Shown in pieces: positions 1 to 9,815 of a stretch of 51,950 nucleotides of DNA (position 1 is the first letter of the stretch; each line of letters begins with the position of its first letter). The position numbers were made by a program, and so were the translations under genes. The DNA is taken from contig CALJKJ010000031.1 in assembly GCA_937973685.1 (NCBI GenBank), positions 1 to 51,950 on the forward strand, in the 5' to 3' direction. This DNA is from an uncultured Flavobacteriales bacterium. GTDB lineage: Bacteria; Bacteroidota; Bacteroidia; Flavobacteriales_D; Crocinitomicaceae. The notes beneath the pieces are model-generated. The model saw nothing but the letters and a program-made list of their open reading frames with translations, was not told the DNA's origin and ran no database searches.

Positions 1-64
1 CGAGATTCGAACTCGCGACCCCAACCTTGGCAAGGTTGTGCTCTACCAACTGAGCTACTCTCGC
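1..64 (-). tRNA. tRNA-Gly (anticodon GCC), 3' end cut by window edge
   Basis: Read on the minus strand, a GCGAGAG acceptor strand is followed by a D arm (GCTC...GAGC), an anticodon arm CAACC-TTGCCAA-GGTTG with anticodon GCC, and most of a T arm (GCGAG-TTCGAAT-CTCG). The acceptor 3' strand and CCA lie outside the window. The complete cloverleaf geometry of the visible part makes the identity firm. Confidence 0.95.
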
Positions 65-124
65 GTTATTTCATGCTTACTTTTCTCATTTGAAAAGCGA
101 CTTACCTCAATCGGTAAGCGGGTG

Positions 125-156
125 CAAATTTAATAAACCTTTTTATCAAATTGCAA
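125..156 (-). promoter_or_regulatory. Probable promoter of the tRNA-Gly gene
   Basis: On the minus strand a TAAATTTG box (132-125) matches the Bacteroidota -7 consensus TAnnTTTG. A TTG at 156-154, 21 nt upstream, can serve as the -33 box. The predicted start is about 55 nt ahead of the tRNA. Spacing is slightly longer than the usual 19-20 nt. The rest of the 65-336 gap is T-rich and shows no gene. Confidence 0.6.
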
Positions 157-336
157 AAAATCCCGACTTTTTTTTCTTTTTTTTCTTTTTCCAATTTCAT
201 TTATCAGCCAATCAATGGATTAGCGTCCCCTGTTTATTGGGCATTTAATTCAAAGCTATTCTGATTCATTTCCGTCCAATTGTTTTTTTAGACGTTTTAT
301 TTTCTTTTTCAATTTGAATGCTTTCCTTTGCATACT

Positions 337-2760
337 ATGAAAGGTTTTGGTCTTTTTCTTCTTTCTTTTCGTCCATTAATACTGGTGTTTTTTATCATTT
401 TGTTCGGCGTTCGGTGTTACGAAGTCGCACAATTTGATTTTTCGCTCGTTACGGTAAATCCAATCAATTCTTTTTTTATTGGCATCATCCAAGATAGTTG
501 GTTCAGCGTATTACTTTGGTTTTTTATCGCACTAGTTTCATACCCTATACACTTAATCAATCCACGTGTTGCCTATCGTTTTTCAGTTGCAGTTGTTGCA
601 ATAATCACTTTGTTTCACATTGGTTTTTCCTATTATTTCTTGTTGATGAACAAACCTGTTGATGAGTCACTTTTCTTCTTCAGTGTTCAAGAATTGACGC
701 TAATTATTGGTTTAACAAACCGCATTAATTTACCGATAATCCTCTTGTTTATTGTACTTTTGCTAGCTTTTAGTTGGGGAATAAGATACCTAAAAAAGAA
801 AACACCTCTTGTGCCAGATAGCAAAGGTATCGTCGCCTATTTTGTAATGTTTGTTTGTGCTTTAGTTTTCAGTTCGATAATAAATTACACGAATGAAAAC
901 GACAAGTTAGCAGAAAGTTTGGTTGCAAATAAATCAGCTTATTTTATCGGGCATTCGCTGACTTATTTTACTGCAGATGATCAAGCGCAGTCAAAAGTGA
1001 AAACCGCTGATTTTAAGCGCTTATCTCCAGCTTTTTACGGAAGAAAGTCGGTTAATCATGATCAATATCCATTGATGCATGCAACGGAAGCTTCCAGTAC
1101 ACTAGCTCCTTTTTTAACGAAAACAAAAAACAAGAAACAACCCGATATTGTTATTGTTATCGTGGAGAGCCTGTCTACAGAATTAGTCGGGAAATATGCT
1201 TACAAAACGGGACATTTGATGCCTTTTTTAGACTCACTTTCCCAAAAAGCAATCTATTTTCCCAACACGCTATCTACCGCTCAACGAACCCACAATGTGC
1301 TACCTGCTTTCTTGGCTTCTGTTCCGAACACTGTCGATGGTGCTGTTTTTCAACAAATCGATTACCCCGATCATTTCTCCTTATTTAATTTATTGCGCAA
1401 AAGCTACTACACACGTTTTTATTGTGGCGTCTTGCTCGAATACATCAACATGCGTGGATTTATGAATTACCATCATGTCGCGCAACTTTCTGATAAATGG
1501 CATCCAAAAATTAAAGCACACAGCGATTTGGTCAACAGTCCATGGGGAATTCCAGACAATGATTTGTTCCATCAAGCTCAGTTAGATTTCAACAAAAGCA
1601 ATTATACAACGAAAAATCGCTTTGATGTTTTTCTGACGATTAGTACGCATGATCCTTACGTATACCCAAATAAAGTAGCTTACACTCAAGTGGCTTCGCA
1701 ACGCATTAGTCAAATCAACGATTCAAAAACGCGGAAAAGTTTGTTGCAAAAAGCAAGTGAATTAGGTTCCTTTTGTTATACAGATGAAGCGCTGAAAACA
1801 TTTTTTGAACGCGAAAAAAAGCTGCCGAATTATGAAAACACCATCTATATCTTAACTGGTGACCATGGTTCAGAATTATGTGCACTCGATCCTGTTTCTA
1901 ATTACAAAGTACCACTGTTAATTGTTTCTTCGCTGTTGAAATCGCCTAAAAGAATGAATAACATAGTTTCTCACCTTGATATTCCACCGACTATTTTATC
2001 GTTGTTGCACCACGAATACAATTCGGAAGTTCCTGTAGCAGTCCCATTTGTCGGGAAAGAATTAGACATGCGATCTGGATTTCACAATCAACGTTCGTTT
2101 GTCTTTACGACAAGTCAATTGAAAACGAGTGATTTGTATCAAAATGGCATTTTTTTTGTCGGAAACAACTGTTATTCGACCAATCATGAGCTGAAACCAA
2201 CGAAAATCAACTCCCATAAATTAAAACGTTATTTCAAGCGTCAGTTAACCTATTATCAACGATTTAGTCGGTACACGATTAATCAAAACAAATTAATTCC
2301 TCCGTTCAATTTCAAACGATTTGTCGAACAAAAAGTTTGGAAAAAGGAGCTGACTGCAGTAGCATCGATTACAAGAGAAAACTCACAAAAGAAAATGACC
2401 TTGTTTTCAAAAGTTCCCTTGAAAAATTTGATTAAGCATGAATTAAAAATAGAGGTAAAGAGTTCCGTATTTCTCAAAAAACCATCCGATTTGAATAATT
2501 ATGTAGATTTCGTGATTGCTAATTCGGAAATAACATGGCCAAAAAAGTCAGCGGTCTTATACACAGCGTTACGTCCCATATTTACAGGGAAATTCAAACC
2601 TAACCAACAAAATGAAATTGTTTTCACGGTTCAATTTGACCCTAGATTCATGCATCAATTAACGAATAAGTCTACATTGTATTTTTATTTACACCGAACT
2701 AAAGCACGAAAAAAACTATTTTCACACCTAGAATCGAACATTTCAATTAATAAAAAATAA
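337..2760 (+). CDS. LTA synthase/MdoB-like phosphoglycerol transferase (sulfatase fold)
   Basis: An 807-residue inner-membrane enzyme of the alkaline phosphatase/sulfatase superfamily. About five hydrophobic segments fill residues 1-180, and the extracytoplasmic catalytic domain follows. Metal and active-site signatures are visible: VESLST near residue 277 (the Glu matching the LtaS metal ligand), AQRTHN near 318 (likely nucleophile Thr), and TGDHGSE near 507-513. Family members transfer phosphoglycerol or phosphoethanolamine to envelope glycans or lipids; the substrate here is unknown. The reading frame extends to a TTG at 328, but that TTG overlaps a possible TTCCTTTG promoter box, so ATG 337 is preferred. 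It lies 1 nt ahead of the symporter gene and is probably cotranscribed with it. The C-terminal 200 residues are lysine-rich and less conserved in appearance. Confidence 0.85.
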   Translation: MKGFGLFLLSFRPLILVFFIILFGVRCYEVAQFDFSLVTVNPINSFFIGIIQDSWFSVLLWFFIALVSYPIHLINPRVAYRFSVAVVAIITLFHIGFSYYFLLMNKPVDESLFFFSVQELTLIIGLTNRINLPIILLFIVLLLAFSWGIRYLKKKTPLVPDSKGIVAYFVMFVCALVFSSIINYTNENDKLAESLVANKSAYFIGHSLTYFTADDQAQSKVKTADFKRLSPAFYGRKSVNHDQYPLMHATEASSTLAPFLTKTKNKKQPDIVIVIVESLSTELVGKYAYKTGHLMPFLDSLSQKAIYFPNTLSTAQRTHNVLPAFLASVPNTVDGAVFQQIDYPDHFSLFNLLRKSYYTRFYCGVLLEYINMRGFMNYHHVAQLSDKWHPKIKAHSDLVNSPWGIPDNDLFHQAQLDFNKSNYTTKNRFDVFLTISTHDPYVYPNKVAYTQVASQRISQINDSKTRKSLLQKASELGSFCYTDEALKTFFEREKKLPNYENTIYILTGDHGSELCALDPVSNYKVPLLIVSSLLKSPKRMNNIVSHLDIPPTILSLLHHEYNSEVPVAVPFVGKELDMRSGFHNQRSFVFTTSQLKTSDLYQNGIFFVGNNCYSTNHELKPTKINSHKLKRYFKRQLTYYQRFSRYTINQNKLIPPFNFKRFVEQKVWKKELTAVASITRENSQKKMTLFSKVPLKNLIKHELKIEVKSSVFLKKPSDLNNYVDFVIANSEITWPKKSAVLYTALRPIFTGKFKPNQQNEIVFTVQFDPRFMHQLTNKSTLYFYLHRTKARKKLFSHLESNISINKK

Positions 2761-2761
2761 G

Positions 2762-4237
2762 ATGAGTCCCTATTTAATTGCCGCCATACTAGTTGGTTAC
2801 TTCGCACTTTTATTTGCTATCTCAATTATCACGTCCAAAAATGCTAATGATGCATCATTTTTTTCTGGTAACAAGAAAAGTTCTTGGTATTTGGTCGCTT
2901 TTGGAATGATTGGCACCTCACTGTCAGGTGTGACTTTTGTTTCTGTTCCTGGTGGTGTAGGAGCTGGAGCGTGGCATTATTACCAATTAGTACTTGGGTT
3001 TTTTATCGGTTATTTCGTTGTCGCTTATGTGTTGTTGCCGTTGTATTACAAATACAATTTAACGTCGATTTATCGATATTTAGAAATTCGATTGGGATTC
3101 AATGCTTACCAATGGGGAGCAGGTTATTTTTTACTGTCACGAACCTTGGGGGCAACTGTTCGCTTGTACCTTGTGATCAATGTGTTGCAGCTTTTTGTGT
3201 TGAAAGAATTGAATTTCCCTTTTTGGCTTACGACCTTGATCATTATGCTCATGATTGTTATTTACACCTTGAAAGGAGGCGTTAAAACCATCGTTTGGAC
3301 GGATACTTTGCAAACAGTTTTCATGCTGTTGGCGCTCGTCGTATGTATTGTCGCTATACAACAAGCATTGGGTTGGGATTGGTCAACCATCTGGTCGAAA
3401 ATGGAAGAAAAAGAGTTGACGGGTATGTGGAGCTGGGATCCAATGAAGAAAGATTATTTCCTCAAACACATCATCGGTGGCGCATTCATTACCATTACAA
3501 TGACGGGAATGGATCAGGAAATGATGCAAAAAAACATCAGTGTGAAGACATTGAAAGATGCACAAAAAAACATTGTTTCCTTTAGTTTCATTCTGTTGTT
3601 GGTGAATGCGTTGTTCTTGTTGTTGGGTGGTGTCTTGTACATTTACGCGCAGCAAAATGGCTGGGAATATACTCCAGATAGCGTGTTTCCTGGTATCGTG
3701 CGCGATCATTTACCACAAGGTATCTTTTTGATTTTTATCATTGGGTTAATTTCCGCCTTATTTCCTTCCGTTGATGGAGCGATTACAGCGTTGACATCTT
3801 CCTTTTGCATTGATATCCTTGGTTTTGAACGCAAGCAAAAACGCAATGAACAACAACAAACGCGCTTGCGTAAAATGGTACATATAGGCTTTGCTATTGT
3901 ATTTACCTTACTGGTGTTTTTCTTCAAATGGAAAGATGACAAAAGCATTGTCGATTTAATTTTCACCATAGCAAGTTATACCTACGGACCCTTGTTAGGT
4001 TTGTTTTCATTTGGAATTTTAACAAAACGTTCGATCATTGCAGTGAAAATCCCGATTGTGCCAATTGTATGTATCCTTTCTCCATTGATTTGTTATTTAC
4101 TCGATGTCAACGCTGAAAGTTTATTTGGAACTTATAAATTCGGAAATGAAATATTAATTATCAATGGAACAATCACCTTTTTGTTGTTATTCGCTTTTAG
4201 TAAAAAACAAGCAGAGACAAGCCTTGAAAATTTGTAA
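2762..4237 (+). CDS. Sodium:solute symporter (SSS family)
   Basis: A 491-residue polytopic membrane protein with about 13 hydrophobic segments and the early SSS pattern of a GTSLSGVTFVSVPG loop after TM2, where sodium-binding and helix-breaking residues sit in this family. SSS proteins cotransport sodium with sugars, amino acids, nucleosides or carboxylates; the substrate cannot be told from sequence. A charged cytoplasmic loop (KQKRNEQQQTRLRK) precedes the last TM group. It starts 1 nt after the phosphoglycerol transferase stop and ends 20 nt before the GlmU-like gene, so the three probably form one operon. Bacteroidota symporters of this kind are often linked to sugar or sialic acid uptake, which would fit a sugar nucleotide gene as neighbour, but that is inference. 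Confidence 0.88.
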   Translation: MSPYLIAAILVGYFALLFAISIITSKNANDASFFSGNKKSSWYLVAFGMIGTSLSGVTFVSVPGGVGAGAWHYYQLVLGFFIGYFVVAYVLLPLYYKYNLTSIYRYLEIRLGFNAYQWGAGYFLLSRTLGATVRLYLVINVLQLFVLKELNFPFWLTTLIIMLMIVIYTLKGGVKTIVWTDTLQTVFMLLALVVCIVAIQQALGWDWSTIWSKMEEKELTGMWSWDPMKKDYFLKHIIGGAFITITMTGMDQEMMQKNISVKTLKDAQKNIVSFSFILLLVNALFLLLGGVLYIYAQQNGWEYTPDSVFPGIVRDHLPQGIFLIFIIGLISALFPSVDGAITALTSSFCIDILGFERKQKRNEQQQTRLRKMVHIGFAIVFTLLVFFFKWKDDKSIVDLIFTIASYTYGPLLGLFSFGILTKRSIIAVKIPIVPIVCILSPLICYLLDVNAESLFGTYKFGNEILIINGTITFLLLFAFSKKQAETSLENL

Positions 4238-4257
4238 TTTCGTAAAAAAGTAACAAC

Positions 4258-5394
4258 ATGAACATCATTCTAGACGATAACGGACTTCATTTGCGTTTTG
4301 CACCATTAACGTTCACACGACCTGTTGGCGATTTGCGTTGTGGAATCTTAACCAACAAAGAACGTTGGGAAAAATGGATTCCAGAAGCAGTTGTTTCTTT
4401 TGAAACAGAAGCATACTTAGCAACCAAATTCCCTAAAATAGTTGGGGAACATTCAGTTGTTGTCAATGCATCCATTATCCCAACCGAGGCAATCGCAGCA
4501 GCGGTAGTTTTATTGGAAGACAATCAACTCTTAGTTGCGGGGGATACTTGGCTTGCAAAACGCGGCAATGCTAGCGAAGTGATAAAATGGACAGAACAAT
4601 TTCCTATTGAACTGAAAGAACGTTGGGACTTATTTCAACTGAATGATGAAGTGCTAGTTGCTGACTTTTTTCTGTTAACGGGTGGCAGAACTTCTGAACA
4701 TATTTCTGCAACAAATACCGTAATTGGTGACCGTTCACTCATCTTTATCGAAGCAGGCGCGTCTGTTGAAGGTGCCATGCTCAACACGACAGCTGGACCA
4801 ATTTACGTTGGACACGAAGCTGAAATAATGGAAGGCTCCCTTATTCGCGGACCTTTTGCATTATGCGACCACGCTGGAGTTAAAATGGGTGCTAAAATAT
4901 ATGGAGCCACAACCATTGGACCTTATTGCAAAGTTGGCGGTGAAATTTCCAATTGTATTTTTCAAGCGTATTCGAACAAAGGGCACGATGGTTTTTTAGG
5001 AAATTCATTGGTGGGTGAATGGTGCAATTTTGGCGCTGATTCGAACACATCTAACCTGAAAAATAATTATTCGTTGATTCGTTCGTGGTCTTTTGAAAAA
5101 GGCGCTGAAATTGAAACAGGCTTGCAGTTTATGGGAGTAACCATGGGTGACCACAGTAAATGCGCCATCAATACGATGTTCAATACGGCAACTGTAATTG
5201 GTGTTTCGTGTAATATTTTTGGTGGAGGTTTCCCGAAGAAATTCATCCCTTCGTTTACATGGGGAGGAGTTGACGAAACTTCTGTCTTCGATTTAGAGAA
5301 AGCAAAACAAGCTGCTCAAGCTATGATGAATAGAAGAGGAATTGATTTAACTCCTGGGGACCATCAAATTTTCGAGACCTTATTCAACGCATAA
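4258..5394 (+). CDS. GlmU-like sugar nucleotidyltransferase/acetyltransferase (Bacteroidota type)
   Basis: A 378-residue protein with an N-terminal domain opening MNIILDDNG and containing RPVGDLRCGILTNKERW, the signature of the Bacteroidota variant nucleotidyltransferase domain (NTP_transf_4) that replaces the classical GxGTRM loop. The C-terminal part (about 150-330) has hexapeptide repeats of a left-handed beta helix (IGPYCKVGGEIS, GAEIETGLQFMG). The family is thought to make UDP-N-acetylglucosamine or a related sugar nucleotide for peptidoglycan and LPS. It is the last gene of the presumed operon starting at 337. A 158-nt gap with a putative promoter separates it from lon. The exact reaction is inferred from the family, not shown. 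Confidence 0.83.
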   Translation: MNIILDDNGLHLRFAPLTFTRPVGDLRCGILTNKERWEKWIPEAVVSFETEAYLATKFPKIVGEHSVVVNASIIPTEAIAAAVVLLEDNQLLVAGDTWLAKRGNASEVIKWTEQFPIELKERWDLFQLNDEVLVADFFLLTGGRTSEHISATNTVIGDRSLIFIEAGASVEGAMLNTTAGPIYVGHEAEIMEGSLIRGPFALCDHAGVKMGAKIYGATTIGPYCKVGGEISNCIFQAYSNKGHDGFLGNSLVGEWCNFGADSNTSNLKNNYSLIRSWSFEKGAEIETGLQFMGVTMGDHSKCAINTMFNTATVIGVSCNIFGGGFPKKFIPSFTWGGVDETSVFDLEKAKQAAQAMMNRRGIDLTPGDHQIFETLFNA

Positions 5395-5425
5395 ATTATT
5401 TGTCGAGTTAGTTTGGCGAAATGCT

Positions 5426-5464
5426 GTCATTTCGTCATTTTTATTGCTTTGGCATATTACTTGA
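5426..5464 (+). promoter_or_regulatory. Possible sigma-54 type promoter with upstream direct repeat, ahead of lon
   Basis: TGGCAT (5450-5455) and TTGA (5461-5464) are separated by 5 nt, which is the -24/-12 geometry of RpoN promoters (TGGCAC-N5-TTGC) with one mismatch in each half. Immediately upstream GTCATTT occurs twice (5426-5432 and 5434-5440), a possible activator site. No good TAnnTTTG box was seen in the 158-nt gap. The predicted leader would be about 75 nt. This is a pattern match only. Confidence 0.4.
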
Positions 5465-5552
5465 ACAATACCGATTCCATTCAGTATTTTGATGCTTGCT
5501 TGCTGAGCAGTAATGACTGACTGACAAATTGACGTTTTACAAATAAAAATAT

Positions 5553-7967
5553 ATGAACGATTCATTCGAAAACACGATAATTGTTTCAACCGGAATTGAT
5601 GAAGAATCTGAGTTCTTGCCTTTGATGTCGCAAGACGATGAAGACAACATGAACAAGGAAGTATTTCCAGAAGATTTACCCATTTTACCACTCAGAAATA
5701 ACGTGTTATTCCCAGGAGTAATGATTCCTATTACTGTAGGAAGAGATAAATCACTGCGTTTATTAAATGATGCAAACAAAGGAAAAAAAATCATCGGGGT
5801 TGTTTCTCAAATTAACCAAGAAGAAGAAAATCCTGCGTTCAATGACCTACACAAAGTAGGAACAGTAGCACAAATTGTGCGCATGTTAAAAATGCCTGAT
5901 GGAAGTTCTACGGTTATTATTCAAGGAAAACGCAGGTTTGAAATAACAGAACCGTATCAAACCGAACCGTACATGCGTGCAAAAGTTCGTTTCTTAGAAG
6001 AATCACCAATGGATGGCGATAAAAAAGAAATGGATTTGTTGTACCGAACAATCAAAGATTTAGCTTTACAAATCATCAAAGATAGCCCGAACATTCCTTC
6101 GGAAGCGGCATTTGCAATCGGAAATATTGAATCACCTGTGTTCATGGTGAATTTTATTTCTTCGAACATGAATGCAGATGTCAACAAAAAACAAGAGTTG
6201 TTGCAGGAATTGGATTTTCAGAAACGCGCACGCTTGGTTGTCGAACATTTGACCTTAGAAGCGCAGTTACTCGAAATGAAAAATGAAATCCATACCAAAG
6301 TACGAATGGATATGGATCGCCAACAACGCGAGTATTTTTTGAATCAGCAAATTAGAACCATTCAAGACGAATTAGGAGACAATCCCCAAGAACAAGATGT
6401 CCGCGAAATGGAAGAGCGCGCTGCTTTGAAAAAATGGTTGCCCGAAACAGAAAAAATGTTCCGAAAAGAGTTGGCAAAGCTGCAACGCATGAACCCACAA
6501 GGTGCAGAATACACCGTTCAGTTGAACTTTTTAGACACCCTGTTGGACTTGCCTTGGAACGATTTTTCTCTTGATAATTTGGACTTGAAACACGCAGAAG
6601 CTGTTTTGGAACGCGATCATTTTGGATTAGAAAAAGTCAAACAACGTATTTTAGAATACTTGGCGGTGTTGAAACTCAAAGGAGATATGAAATCACCTAT
6701 CTTGTGTTTCTACGGACCTCCAGGAGTTGGGAAAACATCGTTGGGTAAATCTGTTGCAGAAGCGCTTGGTAGAAAATATGTCCGCATGTCACTTGGTGGC
6801 TTACACGATGAATCAGAAATTCGTGGACACCGCAAAACTTACATTGGTGCAATGCCGGGTCGCGTTGTGCAACACTTGAAAAAAGCGGGATCCGCAAATC
6901 CAGTTTTTGTATTGGATGAAATTGATAAATTGGGACGAAGCAATCACGGTGATCCATCTTCAGCTTTGTTAGAAGTATTAGATCCAGAACAAAACAGTGC
7001 GTTTTACGATAATTACATCGAAACCGAATTCGATCTTTCCAAAGTAATGTTTATTGCTACTGCGAATAGTTTGTCGACCATTCAAGGTCCCTTATTGGAT
7101 CGTATGGAAATCATCGAAGTCAACGGATATACAATCGAAGAGAAAATCGAAATTGCGAAGAAACACTTGTTGCCAAAACAACTCGAAGCGCACGGAATTA
7201 CCAAAAAAGAATTGAGTATTGACAAGAAAACGATTGAAAAAATCGTTGAGAATTATACCAATGAATCAGGTGTTCGTGGCTTGGACAAGCAATTGGCAAA
7301 AGTTGCACGCCACAGAGCGCGTCAAGTTGCTATAGAAGAAAAATACGATACAAAAGTTACAATCGATCACTTGCATGATATATTAGGTGCGGGACGTGAA
7401 CGTACCAAATACGATAACAACGATGTACCAGGTGTGGTGACAGGTTTAGCTTGGACAAGCGTCGGTGGAGATATCTTATTTATTGAATCGTCTTTGACAA
7501 AAGGAAAAGGCAAATTGACCTTGACAGGTAATTTAGGAGATGTCATGAAAGAATCCGCTGTCATTGCGCTTGAATTCTTGAAATCACACAGCGAATTATT
7601 GCACTTGCCCCAAGAAAAATTCGACGAAACAAATGTGCACATTCACGTGCCTGAAGGAGCAACGCCGAAAGATGGACCAAGTGCTGGTATCACGATGTTG
7701 ACGGCTTTGGCGAGTTCGTTTACGGGAAGAAAAGTGAAAAAACAATTGGCCATGACAGGTGAAATCACATTACGTGGTGAAGTATTACCTGTTGGTGGAA
7801 TCAAAGAAAAAATTCTGGCAGCTAAACGCGCAAACATCAAAGAAATTATTTTGTGCGAGCGCAACCGCAAAGACGTGGAAGAAATCACTGCGGATTACAT
7901 CAAAGGATTGAAATTCCACTATGTGCGACAAATGAAAGAAGTGTTGGCCTTAGCTCTTGAAAAATAA
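5553..7967 (+). CDS. lon: ATP-dependent Lon protease (endopeptidase La)
   Basis: An 804-residue cytoplasmic protease of the usual Lon length. The N-terminal substrate-binding domain (about 35-240, starting LPILPLRNNVLFPGVMIPI) is followed by a coiled region, an AAA+ domain with Walker A GPPGVGKT near 389, Walker B FVLDEID and sensor residues, and a C-terminal S16 peptidase domain with catalytic Ser in DGPSAG (Ser 710) and Lys in the GGIKEK segment about 43 residues later. It degrades misfolded and short-lived regulatory proteins. The extra acidic N-terminus (residues 1-35) is typical of Bacteroidota Lon. It stands alone, with its own promoter region and a strong terminator. A stress-linked sigma factor may control it. 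Confidence 0.97.
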   Translation: MNDSFENTIIVSTGIDEESEFLPLMSQDDEDNMNKEVFPEDLPILPLRNNVLFPGVMIPITVGRDKSLRLLNDANKGKKIIGVVSQINQEEENPAFNDLHKVGTVAQIVRMLKMPDGSSTVIIQGKRRFEITEPYQTEPYMRAKVRFLEESPMDGDKKEMDLLYRTIKDLALQIIKDSPNIPSEAAFAIGNIESPVFMVNFISSNMNADVNKKQELLQELDFQKRARLVVEHLTLEAQLLEMKNEIHTKVRMDMDRQQREYFLNQQIRTIQDELGDNPQEQDVREMEERAALKKWLPETEKMFRKELAKLQRMNPQGAEYTVQLNFLDTLLDLPWNDFSLDNLDLKHAEAVLERDHFGLEKVKQRILEYLAVLKLKGDMKSPILCFYGPPGVGKTSLGKSVAEALGRKYVRMSLGGLHDESEIRGHRKTYIGAMPGRVVQHLKKAGSANPVFVLDEIDKLGRSNHGDPSSALLEVLDPEQNSAFYDNYIETEFDLSKVMFIATANSLSTIQGPLLDRMEIIEVNGYTIEEKIEIAKKHLLPKQLEAHGITKKELSIDKKTIEKIVENYTNESGVRGLDKQLAKVARHRARQVAIEEKYDTKVTIDHLHDILGAGRERTKYDNNDVPGVVTGLAWTSVGGDILFIESSLTKGKGKLTLTGNLGDVMKESAVIALEFLKSHSELLHLPQEKFDETNVHIHVPEGATPKDGPSAGITMLTALASSFTGRKVKKQLAMTGEITLRGEVLPVGGIKEKILAAKRANIKEIILCERNRKDVEEITADYIKGLKFHYVRQMKEVLALALEK

Positions 7968-8001
7968 AAAATGTATTTTTAACTCATATAACTAATTTTC
8001 A

Positions 8002-8040
8002 GACGCAACCAAGTTCTGCTTGTTTGCGTCTTTTTTTTTT
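8002..8040 (+). terminator. Rho-independent terminator of lon
   Basis: GACGCAA (8002-8008) pairs with TTGCGTC (8024-8030), and an inner CAAG/CTTG extends the stem. A run of at least ten T follows. Confidence 0.9.
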
Positions 8041-8054
8041 AAACGATACTTACT

Positions 8055-9689
8055 ATGAAATTAAAAAATACTGTTAGCTTATTATTGTTTACTTTTTTAA
8101 GTAGTTCAATTTTTGCTCAAACCATTCAATTTTCACCAATTGTAAATCTTGACATGATGATTGCCAATATTTTTGGTGTTCAATGTGATGGCGTTTCCAA
8201 TGTGCAAATGGTTGCTGTACCGCAACAAATTGGTCGCTTTGAAAATGGAGGAGCAATAGGATTAAACAGCGGTTTGGTGTTGTCAACAGGAATTGTTTCA
8301 GGTGCACAACAACCAAGTATTGTTTTTAATAATACAAATTTTGGTGGTGCGGCCGATCTTGATATCGCTAATTTCGGAATGCTTGCAGGTCAAGTACCGA
8401 CAAATTATGATGCTTGCGTTGTTGAATTTGATTTTTCACCCACTTTATCTGATACCATCAGTTTTACTTATGTATTGGCATCCGAAGAATATCCGGAATA
8501 TGCCAATTCGTCGTTTACAGATCGTTTTCTTTTCTTAGTTGCTGCTAATAATGGTCCGTACTCAAATATCGCATTTTTACCTGGCACAACCATTCCTGTG
8601 GAAATTAATTCCGTAAATGCGACAATGAATCCGCAGTATTACGTAGATAACATGAGTGGTCCAAACGCAAGTTCATTTGTTTATGATGCCTACACAACGC
8701 CTTTCGTTGCTCAGTTTTATGCGCAATCAGGAGTATCATACCACATTAAATTAGTCATTGCCGATGTTTCTGATGGTGCATTTGATTCATCTATTTTCTT
8801 AGACGAACAAGAATCGTTCAACGATATCAACGGATTGTTGACCGTAAATAATTCTCCTGCAGAAGGAACATTGGAAGTGTTCAACTTTGTGAATGACACC
8901 TTATTAGCGCAACCTGTTCAAACAATTACAGTTACCAATGGAACGTATTTAGCAGACAGTTTGCAAACAGGAATGTATCACGTTCGTTTTACACCAGACC
9001 CAGTACTTTATCCGGGTGTAGCTCCCTTGTATTTTACGAATGGAACAACTTGGTCTACTGCAACGGCGATTGGTTTGCCATGTTTTTTGAATAATGGAAA
9101 TATTAATTCAAATACCTTGACTGCTGCAAGTGGATCTGGTGTTATCATGGGTAACATTGTTATCGACACGACTTATTTAAAATCAATGTCAGTTCCCTTT
9201 GAAAATGCATTGGTGAAGTTGCTTGATCAATCCAACCAAGTAGTTGCATTTACCTATTCAGATGCAAATGGAAATTACCAATTCACCGCTGTTCCAACAG
9301 GGTTTTATTCTGTTAAATTAGACGTGCCGTATATTCCTCAAGTGAACGATCATGCTATTTCATTGGTAGGAAATGATATTATTGTAGGAGCAGATTTTTC
9401 AATTTTAACGGATGGTATTGTTGCAATTGATAATTTGGAATTAGGAATTAATGTCGAAACAAATTATTCGATTGAGATGTATCCTAATCCTGCTTCCGAT
9501 GAGGTTGTTATTACAAATGGATCAAACACACCGCTTTCTTATGAATTGATAACTGTAAGCGGTCTTGTAATTCAAACAGGAACGATCGCAAGTGGTAAAT
9601 CAAGTTTGGATATTCAACACTTATCTGAAGGAATTTATTTCGTGAAATTTGGTGAATCGGAATTAAAAAAATTGACAATAAAAAAATAA
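8055..9689 (+). CDS. Secreted choice-of-anchor L protein with T9SS C-terminal sorting domain
   Basis: A 544-residue exported protein. A Sec signal peptide ends at SIFAQ (residue 22). Residues about 30-255 carry the choice-of-anchor L fold (LNSGLVLSTG, FDFSPTLSDTISFTYVLASEEYPEY, FLDEQESF). An SdrD-B/carboxypeptidase-regulatory-like beta domain sits around 365-445 (DANGNYQFTAVPTGFYSVKL). The last 75 residues are a type A T9SS tail (YPNPASDEVVI...GIYFVKF...KKLTIKK). It is therefore probably secreted across the outer membrane and attached to the surface or released. No catalytic motif is seen; an adhesive or structural role is inferred. It is monocistronic, with terminators on both sides. Confidence 0.9.
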   Translation: MKLKNTVSLLLFTFLSSSIFAQTIQFSPIVNLDMMIANIFGVQCDGVSNVQMVAVPQQIGRFENGGAIGLNSGLVLSTGIVSGAQQPSIVFNNTNFGGAADLDIANFGMLAGQVPTNYDACVVEFDFSPTLSDTISFTYVLASEEYPEYANSSFTDRFLFLVAANNGPYSNIAFLPGTTIPVEINSVNATMNPQYYVDNMSGPNASSFVYDAYTTPFVAQFYAQSGVSYHIKLVIADVSDGAFDSSIFLDEQESFNDINGLLTVNNSPAEGTLEVFNFVNDTLLAQPVQTITVTNGTYLADSLQTGMYHVRFTPDPVLYPGVAPLYFTNGTTWSTATAIGLPCFLNNGNINSNTLTAASGSGVIMGNIVIDTTYLKSMSVPFENALVKLLDQSNQVVAFTYSDANGNYQFTAVPTGFYSVKLDVPYIPQVNDHAISLVGNDIIVGADFSILTDGIVAIDNLELGINVETNYSIEMYPNPASDEVVITNGSNTPLSYELITVSGLVIQTGTIASGKSSLDIQHLSEGIYFVKFGESELKKLTIKK

Positions 9690-9707
9690 GAAGAATACAA
9701 CACAATG

Positions 9708-9742
9708 AAGCCCCAATAGTTGTTATTATTGGGGCTTTTTTT
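9708..9742 (+). terminator. Rho-independent terminator of the choice-of-anchor L gene
   Basis: An 11-bp perfect stem, AAGCCCCAATA (9708-9718) with TATTGGGGCTT (9727-9737), is followed by a T tract. Confidence 0.93.
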
Positions 9743-9815
9743 GTGTTCAAAGTTCCACTTATGTAGGAGGTGGATTTCTATTACTTTTCATTACTTTTGC
9801 TATTAAAACAAACCA

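Noticed and set aside
9759..9776. AGGAGG as a Shine-Dalgarno site
   Set aside because: No start codon lies 5-10 nt downstream, and genes here generally lack such sites.
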